DNA of 62,372 bases, taken from positions 1 through 62,372 of the forward strand of contig NZ_WHYR01000020.1 in NCBI RefSeq assembly GCF_009428905.1, given 5' to 3'. The notes under the pieces are model-generated. The model had not been told where the DNA came from. It did not search any database and worked only from the letters and a program-made list of their open reading frames with translations. The DNA is from Desulfofundulus thermobenzoicus. Lineage in GTDB: Bacteria; Bacillota; Desulfotomaculia; Desulfotomaculales; Desulfovirgulaceae. Both the position numbers and the translations under genes were made by a program. The first letter of the stretch is position 1; every line of letters starts with the position of its first letter. Positions 43,910-51,860 of the stretch are shown piece by piece.

Positions 43910-44009
43910 CCGAAACACCTCTTACTTAAGTTTTATCACTATTAGTGTGACCTGCAAAATTCAAAAATTAAGGCTTTCGCAAAGGGGTCAAATCAAGTTC
44001 ACCCCGGGC

Positions 44010-44264
44010 TGACCCCCTAAGATTGGACAATTAGTCCTTCTCGCTCACGATTTTGGCGAATTTCAATTCAGGGCGGCGGCCTTGACTGCCACCCCGCACG
44101 TGGTTAATCAAAACCACCGACGGGACGGCTCCGGGGAACATGCTATGGACAAGAGGCAAGCCCCGTCGGCTATCCATTGTACCACGTGCGGGGTCCCCGG
44201 CCGTCAAGGCTACCCGGCGGCGCCACTTTGATTAAGGTTAACCTCAAGGGCTCACCAGGAACAT
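44010..44264. repeat. Structured direct repeat, copy 1
   Basis: Begins TGACCCCCTAAGATTGGACA and runs through a block nearly identical to 44537-44750 (one-base differences and two one-base indels), then about 17 bases that differ, then CCTCAAGGGCTCACCAGGAA. Internal self-complementary blocks are the same as in copy 2, except for an A-C mismatch in the innermost helix. Confidence 0.9.
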
Positions 44265-44310
44265 GTCAATAAGGGGAGCGGTAATTATTCTCGTTATGTC
44301 AACCCCTTGA

Positions 44311-44547
44311 CAACTTAACTCATATAACTACATTACTCGGTATTTACTTGAAAGATTAACTTGGCTGACAGATGACTATAAAAGAAAAGTTCACCTTATA
44401 TTTGAAAACCGAAGTAATACATCTTATGACCACTTAAATAATTATGTTCAACAGTTATTGAAAGATCCTATGTGTCAAATAAGGAAGGACATAACAGGTT
44501 CTAAACAAAAGTCAAAGCAAAAACCTTCAGACGGGTTGACCCCCTAA
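44311..44547 (+). pseudogene. C-terminal fragment of a DUF3800-type protein
   Basis: The 78-codon plus frame reads YITRYLLERLTWLTDDYKR, then LIFENRSNTSYDHLNNYVQ, a pattern of the C-terminal half of DUF3800 proteins, which occur in defence and mobile regions. It is AT-rich. A stop precedes it and its end runs into the TGACCCCC end of direct repeat copy 2, which supplies the stop. The 5' half is missing, replaced by repeat copy 1. Confidence 0.6.
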
Positions 44548-44787
44548 GATTGGACAATTAGTCCTTCTCGCTCACGATTTTGGCGAATTTCAATTCAGGG
44601 CGGCGGCCTTGACTGCCACCCCGCACGTGGTTAATCAAAAACACCGACGGGGCGGCTCCGGGGAACATGCTATGGACAGAGGCAAGCCCCGTCGGCTATC
44701 CATTGTACCACGTGCGGGGTCCCCGGCCGTCAAGGCTACCCGGCGGCGCCGCCCGGAAAACCCTCAAGGGCTCACCAAGGAACATGC
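44537..44787. repeat. Structured direct repeat, copy 2 (right end of the IS3 remnant)
   Basis: TGACCCCCTAAGATTGGACA at the outer edge looks like an IS3-family terminal inverted repeat. Inside, three nested helices can form: GCCTTGAC with GTCAAGGC (44606-44613/44729-44736), ACCCCGCACGTGG with CCACGTGCGGGGT (44618-44630/44708-44720) and CCGACGGGGC with GCCCCGTCGG (44644-44653/44686-44695). On the minus strand both copies also keep a 38-codon frame from ATGTTCCCCGG ending in RRPELKFAKIVSEKD. Confidence 0.9.
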
Positions 44788-44791
44788 CTTT

Positions 44792-45346
44792 TTAAAGCCT
44801 TACGGGCTTCAGGTGCCTTTGATTTCTCATCAAAAGCTGATAACATTCCGCCGGTGCCAGGTAGTGGGTAGCAGAATGAATACGGACGTTGTTATAATGC
44901 CAGATGAAACCGGTCACTGTCTCGTAAGCTTCTGCGTAACTGGAAAATTCGTGCCTGGAAAGGCATTCTTCCTCTAAAATCGAATGAAAGGACTCGATAT
45001 GGGCATTTAAATTAGGCGTCTTAAAGGGTATTCTTTCGTGCTCCATGCTCAGTTCCCGGCACGTTATATCAAAGAGGTTGCTGATGAACTGCGGCCCGTT
45101 ATCAGACCTGATTACAGGCTTCTCTGCCGCCGTAAACAACTGCCGTTTAAAAAGTGCCCTTTTAAGGGTAGCCACGGCATCTTTAGCTTCGCAGCACAGC
45201 CCAATATGGTAGTCCACAATGCAGCGGTCATAAACGTCAATGACGGGCATTATGAAGAAAAAGCGGTCTTCACCGGCAATATAACCGTATTTAATGTCCA
45301 CCTCCCATAGCTGGTTAGAAGCAGTCACCAACCGACCGACGGGCAA
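44792..45346 (-). pseudogene. IS3-family transposase OrfB, N-terminally truncated
   Basis: About 184 codons of the DDE integrase core remain. The catalytic acids are visible as VDIKYGY (first Asp), RSDNGPQF (second Asp) and HIESFHSILEEE (Glu), followed by the typical FIWHYNNVRIHSATHYLAPAE. The helix-turn-helix N-terminus of OrfB and all of OrfA are absent, and no left-hand terminal repeat is found up to 45700. The element can no longer move by itself. Its right end is the structured repeat at 44537-44787. Confidence 0.88.
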
Positions 45347-45715
45347 AAACTGTGGGTGAACACCGGCCGCCGGCGCCAGGCGGCATAAATGAGCAACCCC
45401 GCAATCTGGTCCAAACTGTTTCTACCTCCAGCCCGGCGTACTGCACGGCGGCCAGCCGCCCGCCTTTGGCGTAGTCGGTCATGTGGGTGAGACCGGCTTA
45501 CTGGGCGACCGCCTGCCCCCCGACGGGCTTAAATAAATTAGTGGCACGGCCAGATTTTCGTGGCCGTGCCACCGGCTTAGTTTTGCCTTTGATTTATCCG
45601 ATTTAATGTGATAAACCGGCGGTTTTAAATCCATAAATTACCTGGCATAGAAAAGTAAAACAAAAGACATGCTAGAAGGTGAATGAGGCCTACACTATTT
45701 CGAGGAGGTTACAGC
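45347..45715. other. Decayed region between IS3 remnant and stress gene
   Basis: A 369-bp stretch. On the minus strand a fragment starting at 45482 reads MTDYAKGGRLAAVQYAGLEV and then degenerates into the transposase remnant; it matches nothing I know. A perfect 12-bp hairpin is at 45541-45572. The last 100 bp should hold the promoter of the stress-protein gene. Confidence 0.45.
45541..45572. terminator. 12-bp perfect hairpin
   Basis: GTGGCACGGCCA and TGGCCGTGCCAC flank GATTTTCG; CGGCTTAGTTTTG follows on the plus strand. Probably a terminator of a lost gene. Confidence 0.5.
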
Positions 45716-46204
45716 ATGGCCAAAACTGTACTGGGTACTTTCAGTTCACGGGAATCCGCCGAGCGGGCGGTAGCGGAGTTGAGGAACAAGGGGTTTGATC
45801 GCGACATCTCCATCGTGGCCAAAGAGGATACCGTCCGGACTGACCGCCGCAACCAGTATAACGCACCCACCATGGGCGGTGACCCGGTAAGCGACGGCAC
45901 AACCACCGGCGGCGTACTGGGCGGCCTGGCCGGACTGGTGGCCGGAGCCGGAGCCCTGGCCATCCCGGGTATCGGGCCCATCGTCGCGGCCGGACCCATC
46001 GCCGGATTACTCTCCGGCGCGGCCACCGGAGGCATTGCCGGGGGCCTGATCGACTGGGGCATTCCCGCGGAACGGGGGCGCTATTACGAAGAAAAGGTAA
46101 AACAGGGTAACATTCTGGTTTCCGTACGCTGCGATGACAATAAGGCCAATGACGCCGCCACGGTGTTGCGGCAATTCGGTGCCCAGGATGTGGAATCCCA
46201 TTAA
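45716..46204 (+). CDS. General stress protein (YflT/17M-like) with glycine-zipper segment
   Basis: A 162-residue protein. The N-terminal domain TVLGTFSSRESAERAVAELRNKGFDRDISIV and the C-terminal GNILVSVRCDDNKANDAATVLRQFGAQDV form the ferredoxin-like halves typical of heat-induced stress protein YflT and related proteins. The middle is a Gly/Ala-rich hydrophobic segment (about 60-115) with GIGPIVAAGPIAGLLSGAA, likely a glycine zipper that enters membranes. The ATG at 45716 follows GAGGAGG with seven bases. Confidence 0.78.
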   Translation: MAKTVLGTFSSRESAERAVAELRNKGFDRDISIVAKEDTVRTDRRNQYNAPTMGGDPVSDGTTTGGVLGGLAGLVAGAGALAIPGIGPIVAAGPIAGLLSGAATGGIAGGLIDWGIPAERGRYYEEKVKQGNILVSVRCDDNKANDAATVLRQFGAQDVESH

Positions 46205-46225
46205 AGTTTGGCCATAAAAACAGGC

Positions 46226-46253
46226 GGAGGGTGGACCGGCCACCCTCTGTCTT
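46226..46253 (+). terminator. Rho-independent terminator of the stress-protein gene
   Basis: GGAGGGTGG-ACCGG-CCACCCTCT (one G-T pair) followed by GTCTTTTT. Confidence 0.8.
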
Positions 46254-46254
46254 T

Positions 46255-47121
46255 TTAACGGGAAAATTGTTGTTTTAATTGTTGATATATGGTTTTGTAA
46301 ACCAGGGCGTCCTCAGCCTGCCGGTCATAGGATTCGCAGATAATGGTGGCGCCCACATTCCTTTCCACCAGCAACCGGGCCAGCAGGGTAAAGTCGGGCC
46401 CAAAACCTTCATCCAGCAGGGTGCGGTGTCTTTTCTCCCCTTTGCCGGTAAACTCGATGGGACTGAAATGGACATGCAGGTGCCCCAACGCCGCCCGGCC
46501 CAACCGGCTCTCCAGCAAATCCAGTATGCGGGCAAAATCCTCCACGGTGGTCAGGCTGCCCCCACCGGCCGCATGCAGATGGGCGAAGTCCACCGCCGGC
46601 ACTACCCGGGAACTGACGGTACACAGGTCCAGCACTTCCGGCAGGTTACCCAGTTGCGCCGGCTTGCCCGCCGTCTCCGGGGCCACCCGGACGTCCCCGT
46701 AACCCCTTTCTGCCGCCTCGTCCAGAATTTCTTTCAAGAGATCCATTGCCCTTTTCAGTGTGGCCACCCTGTCTTCCCCACCGCCGGTGCCGGGATGAAA
46801 GACCACCGGAGAGGCCCCCATCCAGTGGGCGGCTTCAATGGACTTTAACAGGTGCATCCTTGTTTTTTCCCGGTAGCCCGCATCCGCTGTCCCCAGGGTA
46901 ATATAATAGGGCGCGTGCATACTCAAAGCCACGCCGTTTTCCCTGGCCAACTCCCCCAATTTGCGGGCAGTATCTTCTTTTATATGCACTCCCCGCACAG
47001 ATTGATACTCATAGGCATCCAGCCCCTGGGCTTTCAGCCAGGCGGGCATGTCCAGGGAACTTTTATGTCCCTGGGCCTGAAAGGATGGCGGATTCCCCGC
47101 CGGCCCAAAATGTACCCTCAT
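46255..47121 (-). CDS. Endonuclease IV/AP-endonuclease-2-like TIM-barrel protein
   Basis: A 288-residue protein of the AP endonuclease family 2 fold, related to deoxyribonuclease IV (Nfo). The N-terminus MRVHFGPAGNPPSF with GHKSSLDMPAWL, SMHAPYYI, VVFHPG, APETAGK, DFAHLHA, HVHFSP and IICESY supply the His, Glu and Asp residues of the trinuclear zinc site. Archaeal and clostridial members of this branch act in base-excision repair or as sugar-phosphate isomerase-like enzymes; repair is the more likely role. The ATG at 47121 has AAAGGAG upstream; a frame extending to 47247 is rejected because its extra residues are foreign to the family. Confidence 0.85.
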   Translation of the reverse strand: MRVHFGPAGNPPSFQAQGHKSSLDMPAWLKAQGLDAYEYQSVRGVHIKEDTARKLGELARENGVALSMHAPYYITLGTADAGYREKTRMHLLKSIEAAHWMGASPVVFHPGTGGGEDRVATLKRAMDLLKEILDEAAERGYGDVRVAPETAGKPAQLGNLPEVLDLCTVSSRVVPAVDFAHLHAAGGGSLTTVEDFARILDLLESRLGRAALGHLHVHFSPIEFTGKGEKRHRTLLDEGFGPDFTLLARLLVERNVGATIICESYDRQAEDALVYKTIYQQLKQQFSR

Positions 47122-47357
47122 GGATATACTCCTTTCGGCGTTTTCCCGGGCTGCCACTACTTTTTCCGCGTCCTCCCCCGCAACCCGAAAAATCCAGGTA
47201 GTCAGGTGCTTCGCCATTCCCCGCCCTTTTCCTGCCCGGGGAAGCAAAAAAAGATAAAGGGTTTTTGTTTATTATCTAGAGGATATTTCCAGTAAATGCA
47301 GTATTATACATTTAACCATTTTAACCATATATCTTCCGGAGCAAACGGGGGATAACC

Positions 47358-48998
47358 TTGCGCATCATCTATTTCTTCATCTCCGGGAAAAACGGAGGGA
47401 TAGCTTTGCTCAGGCGAATGGCGTTTATTTTCACCCTGTCGGCCTGTCTGTGGTTTTTTTATATCCGGGGATTTGCGCCGGTAATGCCCACATCATGGCT
47501 GGCAGGAATAACCGGGGCAGAAAATAAAGGGTTCCTCGTTTATCTTCAACCGGACGAAGGCCATACCCTGGACCCGCTCCTGGCCGGTGATTATGCATCA
47601 AACCGCATTCTGGTAAACATCTATGAAGGGCTGGTCCGGTTGCAGGCCGGTTCCCCGGAACCGGAGCCCTGTCTGGCCACCCGCTGGGAGGTGTCCCGGG
47701 ACGGGTTGGAATGGACCTTTTATCTGCGCTCCGGTGTAACTTTTCAAGACGGCACACCCTTTAATGCTGAAGCGGTGAAATTTAATTTCGAACGGATTGT
47801 GTCCGGCCAAAACAATTCACCTTACGCCAGCTTTGTCTTTGGCATGGTGCAAAGGGTGGAAGTGTTAAACCCCTCCACGGTACGCTTTACTTTAAAATAT
47901 CCCTATTCCCCTTTTCTATATAATCTGGCCATGCCCGTGGCAGCCATGGTCAGCCCGGCAGCGGTAGCCAAATATAAAGACGATTTCTGGCAGCACCGGG
48001 CGGGAACCGGACCCTTTATCTTTAAGCAATGGGAAAAAAATAAGGAGATAATCCTGCAGGCAAATGCCGAATACTGGGGAGTCAAACCAGCCGTTCCGGG
48101 AGTAATATTCCGCACCATACCCGATGCGGCCACCAGAAAAAGTATGCTCCTTTCCGGGGCCGCCCATATCAGTGAGGGGATCAGCACTGCGGAAATACCC
48201 TCCCTGCAACAAAAGGGATTCCAGGTTGTCAGCACCCCGGGTCTGGACCTCAGCTATCTGGGTTTTTATACCAATAAGGGTCTTTTCCGCAACCGGGCAC
48301 TAAGGGAGATAGCCTGCCAGGCATGCGATCCCCGGGCACTGGCTGAGGAATTGTTTCCAGGTGAAGTGATAACGGCCGCCGGCCCCCTTCCCCCCCGGGT
48401 GCTGGCCTCCGATCAGACCCCGGAAAGACCACAGCCCAACCCGGAAAAGGCCCGCCGGGATCTGATTTCTGCCGGGTACGGTCAGGGCCTGCCCATTACC
48501 CTGCTGGCCTACAGCAATGCCCGGCCTTATAATCCGGCCGGGGGCGAAAAGTTGGCCCGTGTTCTGGCGGAACAATTGAACCGAGCCGGCTTTCAATGTG
48601 CCATCAAGGTTTATCCCTGGGAAGATTTTAAAAAGGCATTGCTGCGCCAGGAGGGAGATGCCTTTATTTACGGTTGGACCGGTGATAACGGCGATCCGGA
48701 TAATTTTTTGTACACCCTCTTTTCTTCGGCACAAATAAACAGTGGCCTGAACGCCACCCGTTATCGCAACCAGGAGGTGGATACATTGCTGCAGACCGCC
48801 CGGCGTACCGCCGACGATAACCTGCGCTCCCGGATTTACAGGGACGTGCTTCTGCAAGTGCATCAGGACGTACCCATGGTATTCCTGCACCATAGTGTAA
48901 AAACACTGGTAACAGCGGGCAACATCCAGGGAACCGGCCTGCAGGGACCCCAGAGGGCACCCTACCTGGGCCGTATTCAAATAATTAAAAATGAATAA
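47358..48998 (+). CDS. Extracellular solute-binding protein, family 5 (peptide/nickel type)
   Basis: A 546-residue exported binding protein of the OppA/DppA/NikA family. An N-terminal hydrophobic segment (about 18-36) is the signal or anchor; no lipobox is evident. Family features are EGHTLDPLLAGDYASNRILVNIYEGL, WTFYLRSGVTFQDGTPFNAEAVKF and GTGPFIFKQWEKN, and NGDPDNFLYTLF near the end. No permease or ATPase genes are adjacent, so it is an orphan that may feed a transporter elsewhere. The start is TTG at 47358 after GGGGGATAACC, which is a weak choice. Confidence 0.85.
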   Translation: MRIIYFFISGKNGGIALLRRMAFIFTLSACLWFFYIRGFAPVMPTSWLAGITGAENKGFLVYLQPDEGHTLDPLLAGDYASNRILVNIYEGLVRLQAGSPEPEPCLATRWEVSRDGLEWTFYLRSGVTFQDGTPFNAEAVKFNFERIVSGQNNSPYASFVFGMVQRVEVLNPSTVRFTLKYPYSPFLYNLAMPVAAMVSPAAVAKYKDDFWQHRAGTGPFIFKQWEKNKEIILQANAEYWGVKPAVPGVIFRTIPDAATRKSMLLSGAAHISEGISTAEIPSLQQKGFQVVSTPGLDLSYLGFYTNKGLFRNRALREIACQACDPRALAEELFPGEVITAAGPLPPRVLASDQTPERPQPNPEKARRDLISAGYGQGLPITLLAYSNARPYNPAGGEKLARVLAEQLNRAGFQCAIKVYPWEDFKKALLRQEGDAFIYGWTGDNGDPDNFLYTLFSSAQINSGLNATRYRNQEVDTLLQTARRTADDNLRSRIYRDVLLQVHQDVPMVFLHHSVKTLVTAGNIQGTGLQGPQRAPYLGRIQIIKNE

Positions 48999-49095
48999 TC
49001 TGAATGGCAATTCCTATATATTCCAGTTATAAACTTTTCAACGGGGTACCATACTATGGCATGGAAGAAGACTATAGTTTTAAGGAGGTCATTTC

Positions 49096-49827
49096 ATGCA
49101 CCAGATCCATCAACAAATCCAGCGGTTGCGGGACGAAGTGAACGGTATTATGCAAATGGCCAGCCAGCTCCAGCAGTCGGAACAGAGCAACTCCGCCCAG
49201 CTGCAGCAATTGCAGCAGAGGGAGATCAACGCCTCCCAGCAATTGCAGCGCATCTCATTTATGGCCGGTCGTTTGAACCAGGAGATCAATCAGCTCAGCA
49301 GCCTGGCCCAGCAACTAAGCACCACCATGGGACAAACCCAGTTCGGCGGCCAGTTCGGACAGGCGGGCTGGAGCGGTGGCGTAAGCCAGCCCGGTTTTAC
49401 CGGCTACGCCCAGGCTTACCAGCCGGGGTACCAGACCAGTCAACAATTTGGCGGAGCGCGTTACGATATATCCGGAACCACCGCCGGTTATACCAGCGGA
49501 CAATTTGGCGCCCAGTACCAGCCCGGCAACATCCAGGGCTATGCCGGACAATGGGGTAACACCGGGCAGTTCGGCGGCAACCAGCCGGGACAGTGGGGCG
49601 GTCAATTTAGCGGCACCCAAACGGGACAATGGGGCACCCAGTTGAGCGGACAGGCCGGATTGGGCGGTCAGTTGAGCGGACAAAGCGGACAATGGGGCAG
49701 TCAAATGGCCCTTTCGCCCGGTCAATTTGGCGGGCAATTCAGCCAGGGCGGATTCCGGGGTAGCATTTCCGACCAGGGTCAATATACGCCAAACTATAGC
49801 CTGGGAACGATCCCGAACACCTTCTAA
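49096..49827 (+). CDS. Gln/Gly/aromatic-rich low-complexity protein with N-terminal coiled coil
   Basis: A 243-residue protein with no family I can name. Residues 1-78 are a Gln/Ser-rich coiled coil (QLQQSEQSNSAQLQQLQQRE) and contain no Cys. Residues 79-243 are built of short imperfect repeats, GQFG, GQWG, GQLSG and YQPG, with regularly spaced Trp, Tyr and Phe among Gly and Gln, and almost no charge. This is the composition of prion-like or phase-separating segments and of some spore-coat and matrix proteins. There is no signal peptide. The ribosome site AAGGAGGTC is perfect, so strong expression is likely. Confidence 0.75.
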   Translation: MHQIHQQIQRLRDEVNGIMQMASQLQQSEQSNSAQLQQLQQREINASQQLQRISFMAGRLNQEINQLSSLAQQLSTTMGQTQFGGQFGQAGWSGGVSQPGFTGYAQAYQPGYQTSQQFGGARYDISGTTAGYTSGQFGAQYQPGNIQGYAGQWGNTGQFGGNQPGQWGGQFSGTQTGQWGTQLSGQAGLGGQLSGQSGQWGSQMALSPGQFGGQFSQGGFRGSISDQGQYTPNYSLGTIPNTF

Positions 49828-49857
49828 GTTTGCCCTGAAACAAAAGTGAACCATTCC

Positions 49858-49881
49858 GGGGGGGGGTGAGCAAGCCCCCCC
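49858..49881. terminator. G-run/C-run hairpin after the repeat protein
   Basis: A run of nine G, TGAGCAAG and a run of seven C form a GC-only stem without a clear T-run. It probably slows or ends transcription. Confidence 0.45.
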
Positions 49882-49985
49882 AAACTATTACAAAAATGGG
49901 TGCAATTAGACATTATCCACCCCTTAACAAAATTTCCCCGGGTATTTATAATTAACCCAGGGTATTTTTAAGGGGGGTGTATCAA

Positions 49986-50225
49986 GTGGTCAAGATGCTG
50001 CGGGATGGGGCTTCGTACAATCACCGGGAAGTGGTGGACCTGCTGGTGGAATTTTCTTCTTTTAAAGACCGCGTACAAAAGAAATTTAAAGAACTGGCCA
50101 GGGAACTGGACGGCAAGAATAATGAACACGAACTCTGGGTGAATCTTTACCTGATATCCACCGATTATGCTGAAGAGCAAAATATCAGGAAGCAAAAGCA
50201 GGAGACAATGCAAAAGGTTTCATAA
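49986..50225 (+). CDS. Small helical protein of 79 residues
   Basis: The sequence is charged and helical throughout: NHREVVDLLVEFSSFKDRVQKKF and ELWVNLYLISTDYAEEQNIRKQKQ. It contains no Cys or membrane segment. The GTG at 49986 has AAGGGGGG eight bases upstream; GTG at 49977 and ATG at 49995 are alternatives in frame. No family is recognised. It follows the low-complexity protein by 158 bp on the same strand and has its own terminator. Confidence 0.6.
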   Translation: MVKMLRDGASYNHREVVDLLVEFSSFKDRVQKKFKELARELDGKNNEHELWVNLYLISTDYAEEQNIRKQKQETMQKVS

Positions 50226-50236
50226 TAACCGACGGT

Positions 50237-50263
50237 CTGCCCCATTAAGAGGGCAGTTTTTTT
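50237..50263 (+). terminator. Rho-independent terminator
   Basis: CTGCCC-CATTAAGA-GGGCAG followed by TTTTTTT, eleven bases after the 79-residue gene. Confidence 0.85.
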
Positions 50264-50289
50264 GAGCCGGCCATTCCGTGAGAGTAAAA

Positions 50290-50448
50290 ATGATTTTTTT
50301 AATCATGGAAAATCTCTTCGCCAGAGGAAAAATCACCACAAACTGGTTGGCCGTTCCTATAGGTTTAACCATGGGCGCCACCTGGCTCTCACTGGCCGGT
50401 TACGCCGTTTATACCTATGTTAAACCGGAATCTAAACGGCAGCGCTAA
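50290..50448 (+). CDS. Small one-helix membrane protein, 52 residues
   Basis: The frame reads MIFLIMENLFARGKITTNWL, then a hydrophobic helix with GLTMGATWLSLAGYAVYTYV, and ends with a basic KPESKRQR. It has GTGAGAG upstream of the ATG; an ATG at codon 6 is an alternative. Such a helix with positive C-terminus predicts a small inner-membrane protein with cytoplasmic tail. No family is recognised. Confidence 0.45.
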   Translation: MIFLIMENLFARGKITTNWLAVPIGLTMGATWLSLAGYAVYTYVKPESKRQR

Positions 50449-50517
50449 AAGGTTTACGGCAATCGGCTTAACCTCTTGTAACCGGAGCGTTTTCGTGATA
50501 TAATGCAAATTGCACGT

Positions 50518-50593
50518 GGGGGCATAGCTCAGCTGGGAGAGCGCTAGAATCGCACTCTAGAGGTCGTGGGTTCGAGTCCCATTGCCTCCACCA
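50518..50593 (+). tRNA. tRNA-Ala (anticodon CGC)
   Basis: The acceptor GGGGGCA pairs with TGCCTCC (one G-T), CCA is encoded, the anticodon arm is CTAGA-ATCGCAC-TCTAG (CGC, reading GCG) and the T-loop is GGTTCGAGTCC. A tyrosine-recombinase fragment ends inside its 3' half on the other strand. Confidence 0.95.
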
Positions 50594-50880
50594 GGAAAAT
50601 CAAGGCTTGCAGGGTTCGGTGAGGCCGTCAAAAAGCTTTTTGCCCACCGTTTGCCCACAGGCCTTTTTTCACGCCTTTTTAGCGATTTCCTTCTCGTGGA
50701 AATATTTCGTTCTCGCGGTTTCTGACCCGCCCTCCAGGATGCACCTTCCTGCATTCCGGGCAATACGTGCGCGTATGTTTTTAAAGTGAATGCTACGCTG
50801 GAATGCCCCAACCGCTCGGAAACCACTTTTACATTTTCCCCTTTGGATAATAGCAACGTGGTGTGGGTATGCCGCAAGTC
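50557..50880 (-). pseudogene. C-terminal fragment of a tyrosine recombinase (integrase)
   Basis: The frame keeps DLRHTHTTLLLSKGENVKVV, SERLGHSSVAFTLKTYAHV, that is the catalytic Arg-His-x-His, the Leu-Gly-His and the Tyr of the phage-integrase family, then an unrelated basic tail that reads into the complement of tRNA-Ala. Everything upstream of DLRH is replaced by other sequence with a stop. An integrase ending at a tRNA 3' end is the standard arrangement of an integrated element, so this is the relic of one, with tRNA-Ala as the likely attachment site. Confidence 0.8.
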
Positions 50881-50930
50881 AGGACATCTTCCCTACCGAC
50901 AACGTTTCGTTCCAGTGCCCACCGTAGTTT

Positions 50931-51461
50931 TTACCCTACCAGTTCCTTGCCTAGACGGAAGGCTTCTTCGAGCAATGCGTTGTTGCTTTTGACCGTGTTG
51001 AGGTCATTCATCCCGTTACCTCCGGCTATTCCCTTGACTTGCATACCGAGAATCCTTCCCAGCCGCTGAACAAGCCCATGTATCATCTCCCGGTCATCCC
51101 CACCCCCCTGGGAATAAACCATAACGAATTTCTTTCCCGGAGGGAATATGCTGTTCAAGCCGGGCCTCAAGAAGGCGAAAAGGCGATCCATGAACAGCTT
51201 GGTCTGGGCAGTGACGTAGCCCATATAGATCGGCGAGCCCAGCACGATTCCATCGGCTTCAAGCAAGGCCCGGTAAATTTGAACCATATCGTCCCCCTGC
51301 CGGCAACGGCCGTGCTCCACCGCTCCGGTATAAGTTTTTATGCCTGTGCTTGCCGTCCGCTCCCTTTCCCGACACCACGATAAAGTGACCCACCGCCCTG
51401 GCTGTAGCAGTCCTTCACGATGTAAGTAGTTCACGTCAAGATCACGGCAGTCTTCCACCAA
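50931..51461 (-). pseudogene. Flavodoxin-family NADPH:FMN reductase-like, N-terminus degraded
   Basis: From about residue 50 on the protein is a clear flavodoxin-fold, multimeric NADPH-dependent FMN reductase: CRQGDDMVQIYRALLEADG, VLGSPIYMGYVTAQTKLFMDRL, VYSQGGGDD. The N-terminal phosphate-binding loop (GSPR...NT) is missing, and the first 50 residues are unlike the family. The usual Cys pair before EHGRCRQGDDM is also lost, suggesting a frameshift and truncation. The gene lies in the decayed stretch next to the integrase relic. Confidence 0.6.
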
Positions 51462-51714
51462 GCCTTTGCTCGCAGAAAACCGCCAGCCACTCTTTGGGCG
51501 TTTCCATCACTTTGGCCTTTATTTCCTCCCAGAGCACCTTCGACCCAACTTCGTCACCAAGGTATGCGGCCGTTTCCGCATCCATTCTCCTGATTTCTGC
51601 ATCCATCCCAGACTTGGCGACGCATTTTTCTCCTTGGAGCGTCGGGCTAGCCCGGCAGATGTCGTCATTGCCTTCAACTACCTCTATCTCTTCTCCCTCC
51701 GTAGCCCTGCGCAT
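51442..51714 (-). CDS. Hypothetical protein, 90 residues, doubtful
   Basis: An acidic frame (MDAETAAYLGDEVGSKVLWEEIKAKVMETPKEWLAVFCEQRLG forms its second half in two parts) that overlaps the flavodoxin remnant by 20 bp. The helical second half looks protein-like; the first half does not. No ribosome site is clear. It may be the surviving 3' end of a lost gene. Confidence 0.3.
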   Translation of the reverse strand: MRRATEGEEIEVVEGNDDICRASPTLQGEKCVAKSGMDAEIRRMDAETAAYLGDEVGSKVLWEEIKAKVMETPKEWLAVFCEQRLGGRLP

Positions 51715-51860
51715 TACGTTTTCCAGGTTTTCGACAAATTACCGACTGAATCCCTCACCCCGGTAGAAGTGCAGGCAAATCAAGTAGTGACCCCTCAACC
51801 TGATCATATTAGCCGCCCCACCTTACTGGTCTATAATTTTGGGGCTATGCACCTACGGTT

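Noticed and set aside
44609..44977. 122-codon plus frame across repeat copy 2 and the transposase
   Set aside because: Its middle is the structured repeat and its end is antisense to the transposase; copy 1 has a frame shift relative to it, so it is not conserved.
49315..49854. 179-codon minus frame
   Set aside because: Antisense to the low-complexity protein; the repetitive DNA keeps all frames open.
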